From contig HF989688.1 in the NCBI GenBank assembly GCA_000431315.1, positions 1 to 51,859 of the forward strand: 51,859 nucleotides of DNA, in the 5' to 3' direction. The position numbers were made by a program, and so were the translations under genes. The notes under the pieces are model-generated. The model saw nothing but the letters and a program-made list of their open reading frames with translations, did no database searches and was not told the origin of the DNA. This document shows, piece after piece, positions 34,400-42,154 of the stretch (positions are counted from its first letter, which is position 1; every line of letters starts with the position of its first letter). The DNA comes from Brachyspira sp. CAG:484 (lineage in GTDB: Bacteria; Cyanobacteriota; Vampirovibrionia; Gastranaerophilales; Gastranaerophilaceae).

Positions 34400-35731
34400 T
34401 CAAAAATTAAGAATCTGTTCCTTATACAATATTTTATCGATATATGATATAGCTCTACGTAGTAACGTTTTATGAGTTTCATATTCATCATTTAAGTAAT
34501 TACTTAATAATGGAATAATAAGATTTTTGATTCTTTCTTTATCAGAGATGTTTAATATCATTTTTAACTGAATTTCAATATTTTCTTTTGGTATATCTGC
34601 TAGTTTTGTGTTTTTATCATTATATAAGTTTAAATATTTCTTTTTCAATTCTAAATCGGAACCTGTCAACTTTTCTTCTTTAAAATTTTCATCCGATTTT
34701 ATGCGTTGCAATAAATAAGTTTTACCCATTTTGCAATCTTCTGTTATTTTACTAATTTCTTGTTTTAATTTTGTTTTATCAAACGTTTTGTCATTTTGCT
34801 GAATTAAATATACAAAATAGTAGAATGGTAAATATTTGACGGAAAATCGACAGAAGGCTTCAATATAACTCATAGGAGATTGTGTTCCCGTTTGGTTTAA
34901 AAAAGTTTCTAATAAATATTTTTCATGTATATATGTAGGTTCAATTTGTTTAATAATTTTTTCTTGGTTTACTAGAGCTCCTGTTATACCTTTTATTTCA
35001 CCAATTAGTTTTAGAGCCGGCTCTCCATCTGTTTCTACAAAATGCCCTTCTTTAACTAATTTTAATGAAGAAATTACTTTTTCATCGACAAATAGTTCTT
35101 TATTTTTACCAAAACAATTAACATTAAGTTTTCCATCTTTTAAATTAATTAACGAAAGGTTATTTACTCCTATTTTGGCAATTTTTGTTATTGTCTGCAT
35201 CCATAATTTACGTTCATTTTCTTTTACGTTTTCTAACATTATTCTTAAATCTGAATACTTTATTTCAGAACTTTTTGCACTATATCTATAATATATAGCA
35301 CCTTCTCTAATTGTAAAACTACCATTATTTTGTATACTTTTTGTACAAACAATGGGTTTGCTAATTGATTGATACACATATATAATTCCGATATTTAAAT
35401 CTAAATATTTTATTGTAGTGCGTAAAAAGGTTATTTCTGGAGAAAAATATTCATTTAATTTTTCAACTATTTTCTCATCGTCATATTCATCAAAGGAACT
35501 ATCCTTAAGCCCCACAACCGTTCTAGGTTTGTCTTTGACTCCAAATATTAAATAACCACCATCTCTATTTGCAAAAGCGGCCATTGTCTTTGCATACTTA
35601 GCAAGAGCATGCTTACTAAAACTTTCTTTAAACTCTAAAGTATTTGATTCTCTTGAAATTAATTTATATGGCTGTTGTTCATTTAAACATTTAAATATTT
35701 TACTTAAATTTTTCTCTTCAAATACATCCAT
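34400..35731 (-). CDS. AlbA_2 (Schlafen AlbA/AAA_4-type) domain protein
   Basis: A 443-residue protein whose N-terminal part (about 25-160) is an AlbA_2/Schlafen-type domain: ESNTLEFKESFSK, LAKYAKTMAAFANRDGGYLIFGVKDKPRTVVGL, and later SFTIREGAIYYRYSAKSSEI. Such domains occur in transcription regulators and in nucleases; no catalytic role can be assigned here. The remaining 280 residues are helical and unrecognised. The gene overlaps the Mor-like gene by one base (TAATG), forming a leftward two-gene operon opposite to the transposase genes. This matches the position of the repressor in phage Mu, so a regulatory role in the element is possible; cargo is the alternative. Confidence 0.72.
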   Translation of the reverse strand: MDVFEEKNLSKIFKCLNEQQPYKLISRESNTLEFKESFSKHALAKYAKTMAAFANRDGGYLIFGVKDKPRTVVGLKDSSFDEYDDEKIVEKLNEYFSPEITFLRTTIKYLDLNIGIIYVYQSISKPIVCTKSIQNNGSFTIREGAIYYRYSAKSSEIKYSDLRIMLENVKENERKLWMQTITKIAKIGVNNLSLINLKDGKLNVNCFGKNKELFVDEKVISSLKLVKEGHFVETDGEPALKLIGEIKGITGALVNQEKIIKQIEPTYIHEKYLLETFLNQTGTQSPMSYIEAFCRFSVKYLPFYYFVYLIQQNDKTFDKTKLKQEISKITEDCKMGKTYLLQRIKSDENFKEEKLTGSDLELKKKYLNLYNDKNTKLADIPKENIEIQLKMILNISDKERIKNLIIPLLSNYLNDEYETHKTLLRRAISYIDKILYKEQILNF

Positions 35732-36042
35732 TAATTTTTATTTGTCTTCCTTTCTACAAATTCTTTAATAACTTTATAAACGTACCTTGTGGTTGTATCA
35801 CATGCCAAGGCTAATCTATTTACACTTGTTGCATCAAGGTAATTATCAATAATATACTGTTTTTTGTATTGTTGATTGCAGTGAGCATGGATTGAAAACT
35901 TTTCTCCTGCCGAATTGAACATTAATTTTTTAGTCGCCTCTAAGCCAATAATAGAGCAGAGATATTTTAAATCTTCTGTCGGCAAATTATCTTCAGTTAT
36001 GTATTTTGACCATACAGGTTCAGTTTCGGAATTTCTAACCAT
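35731..36042 (-). CDS. Mor/C-family-like HTH transcription regulator
   Basis: A 103-residue protein resembling the Mor transcription activator family of Mu-like phages. It has a dimerisation part with LPTEDLKYLCSIIGLEATKKLMFNSAGEKFSIH, then an HTH with NRLALACDTTTRYVYKVIKEF. The family normally has IA.LIGLEAA..L...GG...IP followed by LA..YGLSERQVR.I. It starts with AAGGAG before the ATG, 30 bp from a perfect palindrome made of CGGAAC half-sites, which would be its natural operator. The position between the left-end array and the divergent transposase gene suggests it controls the element. Confidence 0.6.
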   Translation of the reverse strand: MVRNSETEPVWSKYITEDNLPTEDLKYLCSIIGLEATKKLMFNSAGEKFSIHAHCNQQYKKQYIIDNYLDATSVNRLALACDTTTRYVYKVIKEFVERKTNKN

Positions 36043-36068
36043 ATTACTCCTTTTCTTAATTATAGTAC

Positions 36069-36104
36069 AAACGGAACCTTTAAAGGTTCCGCTTAGTTCC
36101 GTTT
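36069..36104. promoter_or_regulatory. Operator-like palindrome with CGGAAC half-sites
   Basis: A perfect 20-bp palindrome, CGGAACCTTTAAAGGTTCCG (36072-36091), is followed by a third half-site GTTCCGTTT (36096-36104), which also pairs with AAACGGAAC at 36069. It lies just upstream of the Mor-like gene start and shares its hexamer with the array at 34327-34396. Confidence 0.8.
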
Positions 36105-36141
36105 GAAAATTTTTCTTAATACATCAAATATTTTGTTTTTT

Positions 36142-36244
36142 CAATATCACTTAAACAGTGATTTCTGAATATTGAAAAGAGCAAAAAGGATATGTTTCGA
36201 TATGGATACATTAACTACACTTTTGAGGGAAGCAGAGTTAATGT
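36142..36244. promoter_or_regulatory. Inverted repeats upstream of the transposase gene
   Basis: Two inverted repeats lie between the operator and the transposase start. One is ATCACT/AGTGAT (36146-36151 and 36157-36162), the other ACATTAACT/AGTTAATGT (36208-36216 and 36236-36244). They may be binding sites for a second regulator or the early promoter region. No convincing -35/-10 pair was identified. Confidence 0.45.
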
Positions 36245-36260
36245 GTGAGAGGAGATAATC

Positions 36261-38201
36261 ATGCGAAACTCAAATACAGACTGGATTACGACAAAAGAAC
36301 TAGCAGAAATTAAAGGTGTTTCTGAAAGAGCCGTTCGAAAAGCAATCAGTAAAAACAAATACGTAATCCGGAAATGCTCAAAATCTTACGAAATTTTAGT
36401 AACATCCTTAGAAGAAAATGTTAAAGAAAAAGTAACAACAGTCAAAGAAAAATCTGCTTTAACAGCCCCGATATCGTATGTTGTCCCGGAAACACAAAAG
36501 AAATTGGCTCTTGCAAAATACGATTTAATCAAAAAATGGGATGAATTTAGAACCGGTAAGAAAAATAAAACAATTGCCGGAAAAGATTTCCTTGAAGCAT
36601 ATAATCATAATTGTATTTGCGAAGAGTTATTCAATGTAGTAGGTAAAGTTGCAATAGGAACAATTTATGAATGGCATAAAAAGCTTCGTACTTATAATGA
36701 TGATTGGCATTGTTTGATTAACAATTATACCTTTGGCGAGAAAACTAAAAAATCCGCAATGTCGGCTGAAGAAGAAGCTGAATTACTTAAAAATTTATTA
36801 CATCCTAATCAATTAAATATCGGCAAAGCAATTAAATTAACCAAACTGGCATTAAAAGAGCGTGGATTTAAAAATTTATGCTGTGATTTAACATACAGAA
36901 GATTTGCAAATAATTATAAAAATGAGCATTATAACACCTGGATAGAGGCAAGGGAAGGAAATAAAGCTCTGCATGACAAGGTTTTACCATATATAACAAG
37001 AGATGTTTCCAAACTTGAAGTAGGGGATGTTATTGTCGGTGACGGACACAGATTATCATTTTTCATTAAACATCCATATACCGGAAAACCTGTCAGACCA
37101 ATGATGGTTGCATATCAGGATTGGAAATCCGGTGGATTTGTCGGATTTGAAATAATGCTGGAAGAAAACACTCAGTGTATTGCAAGTGCATTAAGAAATT
37201 CAATAATAAATTTAGGCAAAGTACCGAAGTTTGTTTATCAGGATAACGGCAAAGCATTTAAAGCAAAATATTTTATTGAAAACGGGTTAAGCGGTTTATT
37301 TACGAATCTCGGGATTCAGCCTGTATATGCAAAGCCGTATAATGCAAAGGCTAAACCGATTGAAAGGTTGTTTAGAGAATTACAAGATAGCTGTGAAGTC
37401 TTGCTTCCATCATATTCAGGAACGAGTATTATCAAAAAGCCGGCACAGCTAAAACGAAACGAGAAATTGCATAAAGCACTTTATAAGGTCAATATCCCGT
37501 CTCTTGAACAGGTGACAAATTTTATTAAAAATTGGCTCATAAAATATCATTACGAGCAGCCCTGCCCGCAAATAAAAGGAAAAACAATAGGCGAAATCCT
37601 TGAAAGCGGTAAAGGTGAAGGTGTTAATTTGGAAACATTAGATGACCTAATGATGGCTCGTGAGATAAAGAAAATTTATAGAAACGGTATTTTATTCTTA
37701 AAAAACAATTATTATGATGAAGCCTTATTCGGATACAAAAAAGAAGTCATTATCAAATATAGCCTGTTCAACTTAAGTTCAATTAAGGTTTATAAATTGA
37801 ACGGAGAATTTTTGTGTGAAGCCAAAAGGGTTGAGTCCATCCACCCTCTGGCAAATTATCTGGGTGAAGCCAAGGACATTGAAGATCTTAAGCAAAAAAC
37901 AAAAATTAAAAAGCAATTAGAAAAAAGAACTGAACAGGAATATATAAATCAAATAAAACGAAATCAAGTTCATACACCCTTATTAACAATGGATTTGATT
38001 GAAATGCAAAGTGAGGATGAATTAAATCAATTCAGGCTTGAAATAAAACAAGATGAAAATAGTAAAAATTTTAGCGGCTGTTTTCAAACAAGGTTTGAAA
38101 AGTATGAATATCTTCTAAATAAAGAAACTCTTTCTAAAAAAGAGCAAGACTGGATTTCAGAATATAAATTAACTGATGAATATGAACAAATATATGGCTG
38201 A
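36261..38201 (+). CDS. Mu-type DDE transposase (MuA-like)
   Basis: The 646-residue protein is a DDE transposase of the MuA/TniA class. The N-terminal 55 residues hold a Mu-type HTH (WITTKELAEIKGVSERAVRKAI). The RNase H-like core has Asp261 (VIVGDGHRLSFF), Asp328 (FVYQDNGKAFKAKYF) and Glu368 (AKPIERLFRELQD), and a Mu C-terminal barrel follows at about 500-560. A good RBS (GAGAGGAGA) precedes the ATG. It is followed by an AAA+ ATPase gene after 13 nt, as MuA is by MuB. Both base composition and lack of paralogues nearby fit an acquired element. The catalytic triad looks intact, so it may be active. Confidence 0.88.
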   Translation: MRNSNTDWITTKELAEIKGVSERAVRKAISKNKYVIRKCSKSYEILVTSLEENVKEKVTTVKEKSALTAPISYVVPETQKKLALAKYDLIKKWDEFRTGKKNKTIAGKDFLEAYNHNCICEELFNVVGKVAIGTIYEWHKKLRTYNDDWHCLINNYTFGEKTKKSAMSAEEEAELLKNLLHPNQLNIGKAIKLTKLALKERGFKNLCCDLTYRRFANNYKNEHYNTWIEAREGNKALHDKVLPYITRDVSKLEVGDVIVGDGHRLSFFIKHPYTGKPVRPMMVAYQDWKSGGFVGFEIMLEENTQCIASALRNSIINLGKVPKFVYQDNGKAFKAKYFIENGLSGLFTNLGIQPVYAKPYNAKAKPIERLFRELQDSCEVLLPSYSGTSIIKKPAQLKRNEKLHKALYKVNIPSLEQVTNFIKNWLIKYHYEQPCPQIKGKTIGEILESGKGEGVNLETLDDLMMAREIKKIYRNGILFLKNNYYDEALFGYKKEVIIKYSLFNLSSIKVYKLNGEFLCEAKRVESIHPLANYLGEAKDIEDLKQKTKIKKQLEKRTEQEYINQIKRNQVHTPLLTMDLIEMQSEDELNQFRLEIKQDENSKNFSGCFQTRFEKYEYLLNKETLSKKEQDWISEYKLTDEYEQIYG

Positions 38202-38214
38202 TAAGGAGGTTTTG

Positions 38215-38904
38215 ATGCACAAATTATTTGTAAAAACTCGTAATGTCAAAAACTTCATAGGATTAATGAATAACTTAATAGATAAATCCAATGAAGTGCC
38301 TAAGATGGGATTAATTTACGGAGACCCGGGATTAGGTAAAACTCAAACCGCAGTATGGTGGGCGACAAACAATGATGCAGTCTATGTAAGAGCTCAAAAT
38401 AAAATGACTTGCAGATGGTTATTAGAAAAAATCGTTTATGAATTAGGCGAATCACCCTCAAGAAAAATGGCAGATCTTATAGAACAATGTATCACTCATT
38501 TAAGATTAAAACCGCAAGTCATAATCATTGATGAAGTGGATTATCTTATCAACCGTCACAGAATTGTTGAAACCTTAAGAGATTTACACGACTTAACAGG
38601 CGTACCCATAGTATTAATAGGAATGCAGGAAGCAAAAACAAAACTCGGCAAATACAGACATCTATATGACAGAATTTCCGAGATTATCGAGTTTAAACCT
38701 TTTTCTAAAGACGACATGGACGTTATTGTCGAAGAATTATCCGAAATTAAAATAACCGATGAAGCCAAAGAAATATTTTTTGAAAAAACAAATCGTTTTA
38801 GACAGGTAATTAAAGGGATTTCTTTGTTGGAGAATTTAGCCAAAACAAACGGATTAAACAAAATAGATGTAAAACAGGTGAAAGGACTAACAATTGAAAA
38901 ATAA
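38215..38904 (+). CDS. AAA+ ATPase of the transposon (MuB/TniB-like)
   Basis: The start is ATG 38215 (MHKLFVKTRNVKNF), five bases after AAGGAGG; an upstream in-frame ATG lies inside the transposase gene without RBS. The 229-residue protein has Walker A GDPGLGKT (36-43), Walker B VIIIDEVD (102-109) and a C-terminal lid domain. MuB- and TnsC-type ATPases bind target DNA and stimulate the transposase, and often give target immunity. It lies in the operon between the transposase and the recombinase-like gene, and its end overlaps the next start by 11 nt. Confidence 0.88.
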   Translation: MHKLFVKTRNVKNFIGLMNNLIDKSNEVPKMGLIYGDPGLGKTQTAVWWATNNDAVYVRAQNKMTCRWLLEKIVYELGESPSRKMADLIEQCITHLRLKPQVIIIDEVDYLINRHRIVETLRDLHDLTGVPIVLIGMQEAKTKLGKYRHLYDRISEIIEFKPFSKDDMDVIVEELSEIKITDEAKEIFFEKTNRFRQVIKGISLLENLAKTNGLNKIDVKQVKGLTIEK

Positions 38905-40561
38905 AGATTTAATAATAAAACTAGCAAGAAGATTAGACAAATTCAGTCTTGATGAAATCATTACGCTATCAGAGCTTCAAGAACAGGAAGTGAAAGATAT
39001 ATTATCTGATTTATTAAAAAGTCAGGTGATTATAAAAAACAATGATACATATTTTTTTAATCCCAAAAAGATTTCCAAAACAGATAATTATACTCCCCCT
39101 GTCATTAGTAGTTTTAAACCAATCATTATTGAAGAAGAAGATGGATATGAAGAACTTCTAAAATTCGGAGAAGAAACCCAAAACAAAGTAAAAAGATATG
39201 CAGAATTATTGAATTTTGTTCATCAAGCAGGAACGAAAAACTTAAGACAGGTTGTTGACTTATTTAACGAAACCTCTGGCTATAAAAAGATTCCATATCC
39301 TACATTTACTAGAATTCTCAGTAATTACAACAAATACGGCTTTAGAGGAATATTACCCAATTATCATAATTCTTCAGAAAACTCTATACCTGAGGAGATA
39401 TATACTTGCTTCAAAAAATATTACCTGACAAAAGAAAAATTATCCGCATCAGAAGCCTTATACAGAACTCAAAAGCAACTGCAATCCGAACAAAAAATAG
39501 AACAGCCTTATGCCTATAATGCTAATGCATTTTTAAGAAAGATAAAAACTGAATTTACCAAAGAACAGATTAAATATTTTAGAAATAATATAAACCCGCC
39601 AAAGGTCAAAATATACTCGATGAAAGCTGAGGAACCTCTCAATATGGAGTTTAAAAAGGCGGCAAATATTTATTTAACCCGTCTGCGTCTGGAAAACAAG
39701 CTGGAAAGGTTTATGCATGAAAAAACAGATTATAAAAATCATTTGCAAGCACATTTTGACAATTTAACCATAAGAGAAATAACAACCCGGACAGTTTCAA
39801 AATACAAACAATATATGTTTGACAACGGATTTCAGCTGGTATCTGTCAATATGTATATTTCATTACTAAAAAGAATCATAAGAGCAGTCTGCCCTAAAAC
39901 AAATAGCCTTGTTACAAGAGGCGATAAAATCATTCAAAATGTCTTTGCCCTTGATATGAATATTTTATCAGAGGATGAAATAGCCTACTTGTTACATATT
40001 TGTCAATTAAAATACCCTGCTGCATACCCTGTTTTATATCTTTCACTATCAACAGGTGCAAGTGTGCCGGAGTTATTAGGATTAACCTGGGATAGAATAA
40101 ATTTTGAGGATAACACAATATTTTTGAAATATTTTCTTTATGAACAACGTCTTGTTGTTAACAAAGGCGGAACGGCAGCAAGAACGCTGAAGATTAATCA
40201 TAAAATAGCAGGCATTTTGCAAAAGAAATTAAAAAAGACAAACCCTGCTCCGAGCGATTTTGTTTTTAAATTCAATTCTCCAAAATCTTCTCAGCGATAT
40301 TTTGAAAGAGTGGTTTTAAGAGGTTTATCCATACAACTTGGAATTCAAAGACTATTTCCGAGTGACTTGCAGCACAATTTCGCCAATTTATGTCTGAAAC
40401 AAAATATTCCCGTTACATTTATCCAAAAATCATTAGGGTATTACAGTTTAGCCAATTTCGTTAAAATATACAAAAATCTAATAGGAAATCAGGAAAAAGA
40501 ATATTATAACCCGCTTGATAAAATTTATAATAAAACAGGACTTGAAAATGCTGAAAAATGA
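38894..40561 (+). CDS. Tyrosine-recombinase-fold protein with degenerate active site, fused to an N-terminal helical region
   Basis: A 555-residue protein starting at TTG (38894) seven bases after AAAGGA. Residues 1-55 look like a winged helix, and residues 100-225 are helical, with a style like transposase N-terminal domains. From about 245 there is a SAM-like core-binding domain, and from about 355 a tyrosine recombinase fold. The fold is clear (LYLSLSTGASVPELLGLTW; FPSDLQHNFANLCL; SLGYYSL; FVKIYKNL), but the catalytic residues are mostly replaced. The box I Arg is Ser390, box II His and Arg are Ser490 and Gln493, and the His/Trp is Tyr516. Only His494 and the nucleophile Tyr526 remain. It is unlikely to recombine DNA and may have become a DNA-binding or target-choice subunit. 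Confidence 0.75.
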   Translation: MKNKDLIIKLARRLDKFSLDEIITLSELQEQEVKDILSDLLKSQVIIKNNDTYFFNPKKISKTDNYTPPVISSFKPIIIEEEDGYEELLKFGEETQNKVKRYAELLNFVHQAGTKNLRQVVDLFNETSGYKKIPYPTFTRILSNYNKYGFRGILPNYHNSSENSIPEEIYTCFKKYYLTKEKLSASEALYRTQKQLQSEQKIEQPYAYNANAFLRKIKTEFTKEQIKYFRNNINPPKVKIYSMKAEEPLNMEFKKAANIYLTRLRLENKLERFMHEKTDYKNHLQAHFDNLTIREITTRTVSKYKQYMFDNGFQLVSVNMYISLLKRIIRAVCPKTNSLVTRGDKIIQNVFALDMNILSEDEIAYLLHICQLKYPAAYPVLYLSLSTGASVPELLGLTWDRINFEDNTIFLKYFLYEQRLVVNKGGTAARTLKINHKIAGILQKKLKKTNPAPSDFVFKFNSPKSSQRYFERVVLRGLSIQLGIQRLFPSDLQHNFANLCLKQNIPVTFIQKSLGYYSLANFVKIYKNLIGNQEKEYYNPLDKIYNKTGLENAEK

Positions 40562-40593
40562 GTTATCTTGTGTATGCTGGAGGTACTCAGAAT

Positions 40594-41022
40594 ATGAAAA
40601 AACACGTTTTAGCAGAAACTGCCGCAAAACTTTATACTGAAAAATTTATGACATTAGAAAGTATAGCAAAACAATTGAATGTGAATGAAAGAACTCTTCG
40701 CCGTTGGAAATTTGTCGATAATTGGGAAAATAAACGGCTTGAATACATAAAATCCCAAACAACATTCCATGAAGATTTATACAATTTCGGCAGAACCCTT
40801 TTAGACACAATAAAAGCAGATATATCAAACGGCAAAAGGGTTGAACCATCAAGATTGCATACTGTAACTAAAATAATGACTTTGCTTAAAAACGTCAAAA
40901 CTTATGAGGATAAAGTATTAAATGATAAATACTCCTCTGAAAAACCAAACAATCGAGAAATATCACCCGAAACTATCCGAGAAATTGAAGAAAAGATTTT
41001 GGGTATAACTTATGAAGAATAA
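40594..41022 (+). CDS. Small HTH phage-type protein (terminase-small-subunit/DUF1804-like)
   Basis: The start ATG 40594 (MKKHVLAETAAKLYTEKFM) follows GGAGG by ten bases; an alternative ATG at 40558 overlaps the previous stop (ATGA) and would add 12 residues. The 142-residue product has an N-terminal HTH (TLESIAKQLNVNERTLRRWKF, slightly longer in full) and then helices. This matches the small HTH proteins at the head of late regions in Mu-like phages (DUF1804, terminase small subunits). It is the last intact gene of the rightward operon. A broken remnant of the following gene overlaps its end. Confidence 0.6.
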   Translation: MKKHVLAETAAKLYTEKFMTLESIAKQLNVNERTLRRWKFVDNWENKRLEYIKSQTTFHEDLYNFGRTLLDTIKADISNGKRVEPSRLHTVTKIMTLLKNVKTYEDKVLNDKYSSEKPNNREISPETIREIEEKILGITYEE

Positions 41023-41135
41023 CTTTCCAGAATTGCCGTTTTAAAGCCTTAAATGCTTTTGATGAGGAATTTATATATAAGTCATACATAACCCGCCTTA
41101 ATCCACCAGTTGAACACTTTTTGAACGGGGTTTGA
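41012..41135 (+). pseudogene. Truncated, frameshifted remnant of the next gene of the element
   Basis: An ATG at 41012, overlapping the HTH gene stop, reads MKNNFPELPF and then hits TAA at 41042. Removing one T from the T4 run at 41039-41042 restores an open frame: KALNAFDEEFIYKSYITRLN, then PPVEHFLNGV, to a TGA at 41133-41135. The about 40-residue peptide has normal coding character and the position of a terminase large subunit or other late gene, but is too short to identify. It ends immediately before the stop of the converging DUF1016 gene (41136), so it marks the junction of the two halves of the island. Confidence 0.5.
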
Positions 41136-42143
41136 TTAGTCTTGTTCAGTCAATAATTTTATATTTTCCTTAGCAATCATATCCGCAAGTTCTTCTTCTG
41201 TCGGGAGAACTGTTTTATACTTGCTTGCAAAAATCTGCTGACTTTCCTGCAACACAGAATATTTGACCATAGTTTCGGACTTATCTGTGCACAAAATTAT
41301 ACCGATTGTTGGATTGTCGTCCGCTCCACGCTTTAGTTCATCAAACATTCTGACGTACATATCCATTTGCCCGATGTCGGCATGGGATAATTTTGTTGTC
41401 TTTAAATCTATCACAACAAAACATTTGAGCAGGTAATTATAAAACACCAAATCAGCATAAAAATGATCGGTTTCGGTGCTAATTCTGAATTGGCGGGCAA
41501 CAAAAGAAAATCCTTTGCCTAATTCAAGTAAAAACTTCTGTAAATTTGTAATTAAAGCCGATTCCAATGTACTTTCTTTGCCTTCAATGTTTTCAGGCAA
41601 ATCCAAAAATTCTAAGACATACGGATCTTTAATGAATTCTTTAGTGTTAATTACAGCCGGCAAACATTTTTCAGCATTATTTACCCCTTCTTGAGTTGAT
41701 AAAAGCCTGTGATAATAACCGCTTTTGATATTGCGTTCAAGCTGACGGTATGACCAGTTTTGTGATGCAGCTTCATTCATGTAATAATTTCTTTCATCGG
41801 GATTATCAATTCTTATAATTCTTGCTATATTTGACCAACTCAAATTTCCTAGACGCTGTCTGGGGAATTCAGGATAAACTAAATAAAAATTCCTCATACT
41901 CTGCAAATTTGCTTCGGAGAAGCCCTTACCGAAAGTATCCGTCAGGTATCTTGACAAATTTTCAATAAGCTTAGTTCCGTATTCCGCGCGGGAAGCACCA
42001 CCCTGCTCTTCTTCTACAATACGCTGTCCGATTTTCCAGTATGTTTCAACCATAATGGAATTCACTGTATGATACGCTTTCGCCCGTGCTATATTTAGTA
42101 ACTTTGCTATATCATTATATATTTTAGAAATCTCATTAGCCAT
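41136..42143 (-). CDS. DUF1016/YhcG-family PD-(D/E)XK nuclease
   Basis: A 335-residue protein of the DUF1016 (YhcG, PDDEXK nuclease) family. The N-terminal domain has the typical VETYWKIGQRIVEEEQGG, RAEYGTKLIENLS and FGKGFSEANLQSMRNFYLVYP. The C-terminal nuclease domain has GFSFVARQFRI, DHFYADLVFYNYLLKCFVVIDLK in parts (Asp and D-x-K catalytic residues), and IGIILCTDKSE. Family members often lie beside restriction systems. It is the last gene of the eight-gene leftward operon, 11 nt after the res stop. Single-gene insertion is also common, so its membership in the system is probable but not proven. Confidence 0.9.
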   Translation of the reverse strand: MANEISKIYNDIAKLLNIARAKAYHTVNSIMVETYWKIGQRIVEEEQGGASRAEYGTKLIENLSRYLTDTFGKGFSEANLQSMRNFYLVYPEFPRQRLGNLSWSNIARIIRIDNPDERNYYMNEAASQNWSYRQLERNIKSGYYHRLLSTQEGVNNAEKCLPAVINTKEFIKDPYVLEFLDLPENIEGKESTLESALITNLQKFLLELGKGFSFVARQFRISTETDHFYADLVFYNYLLKCFVVIDLKTTKLSHADIGQMDMYVRMFDELKRGADDNPTIGIILCTDKSETMVKYSVLQESQQIFASKYKTVLPTEEELADMIAKENIKLLTEQD

Positions 42144-42154
42144 GAATACCCCTG

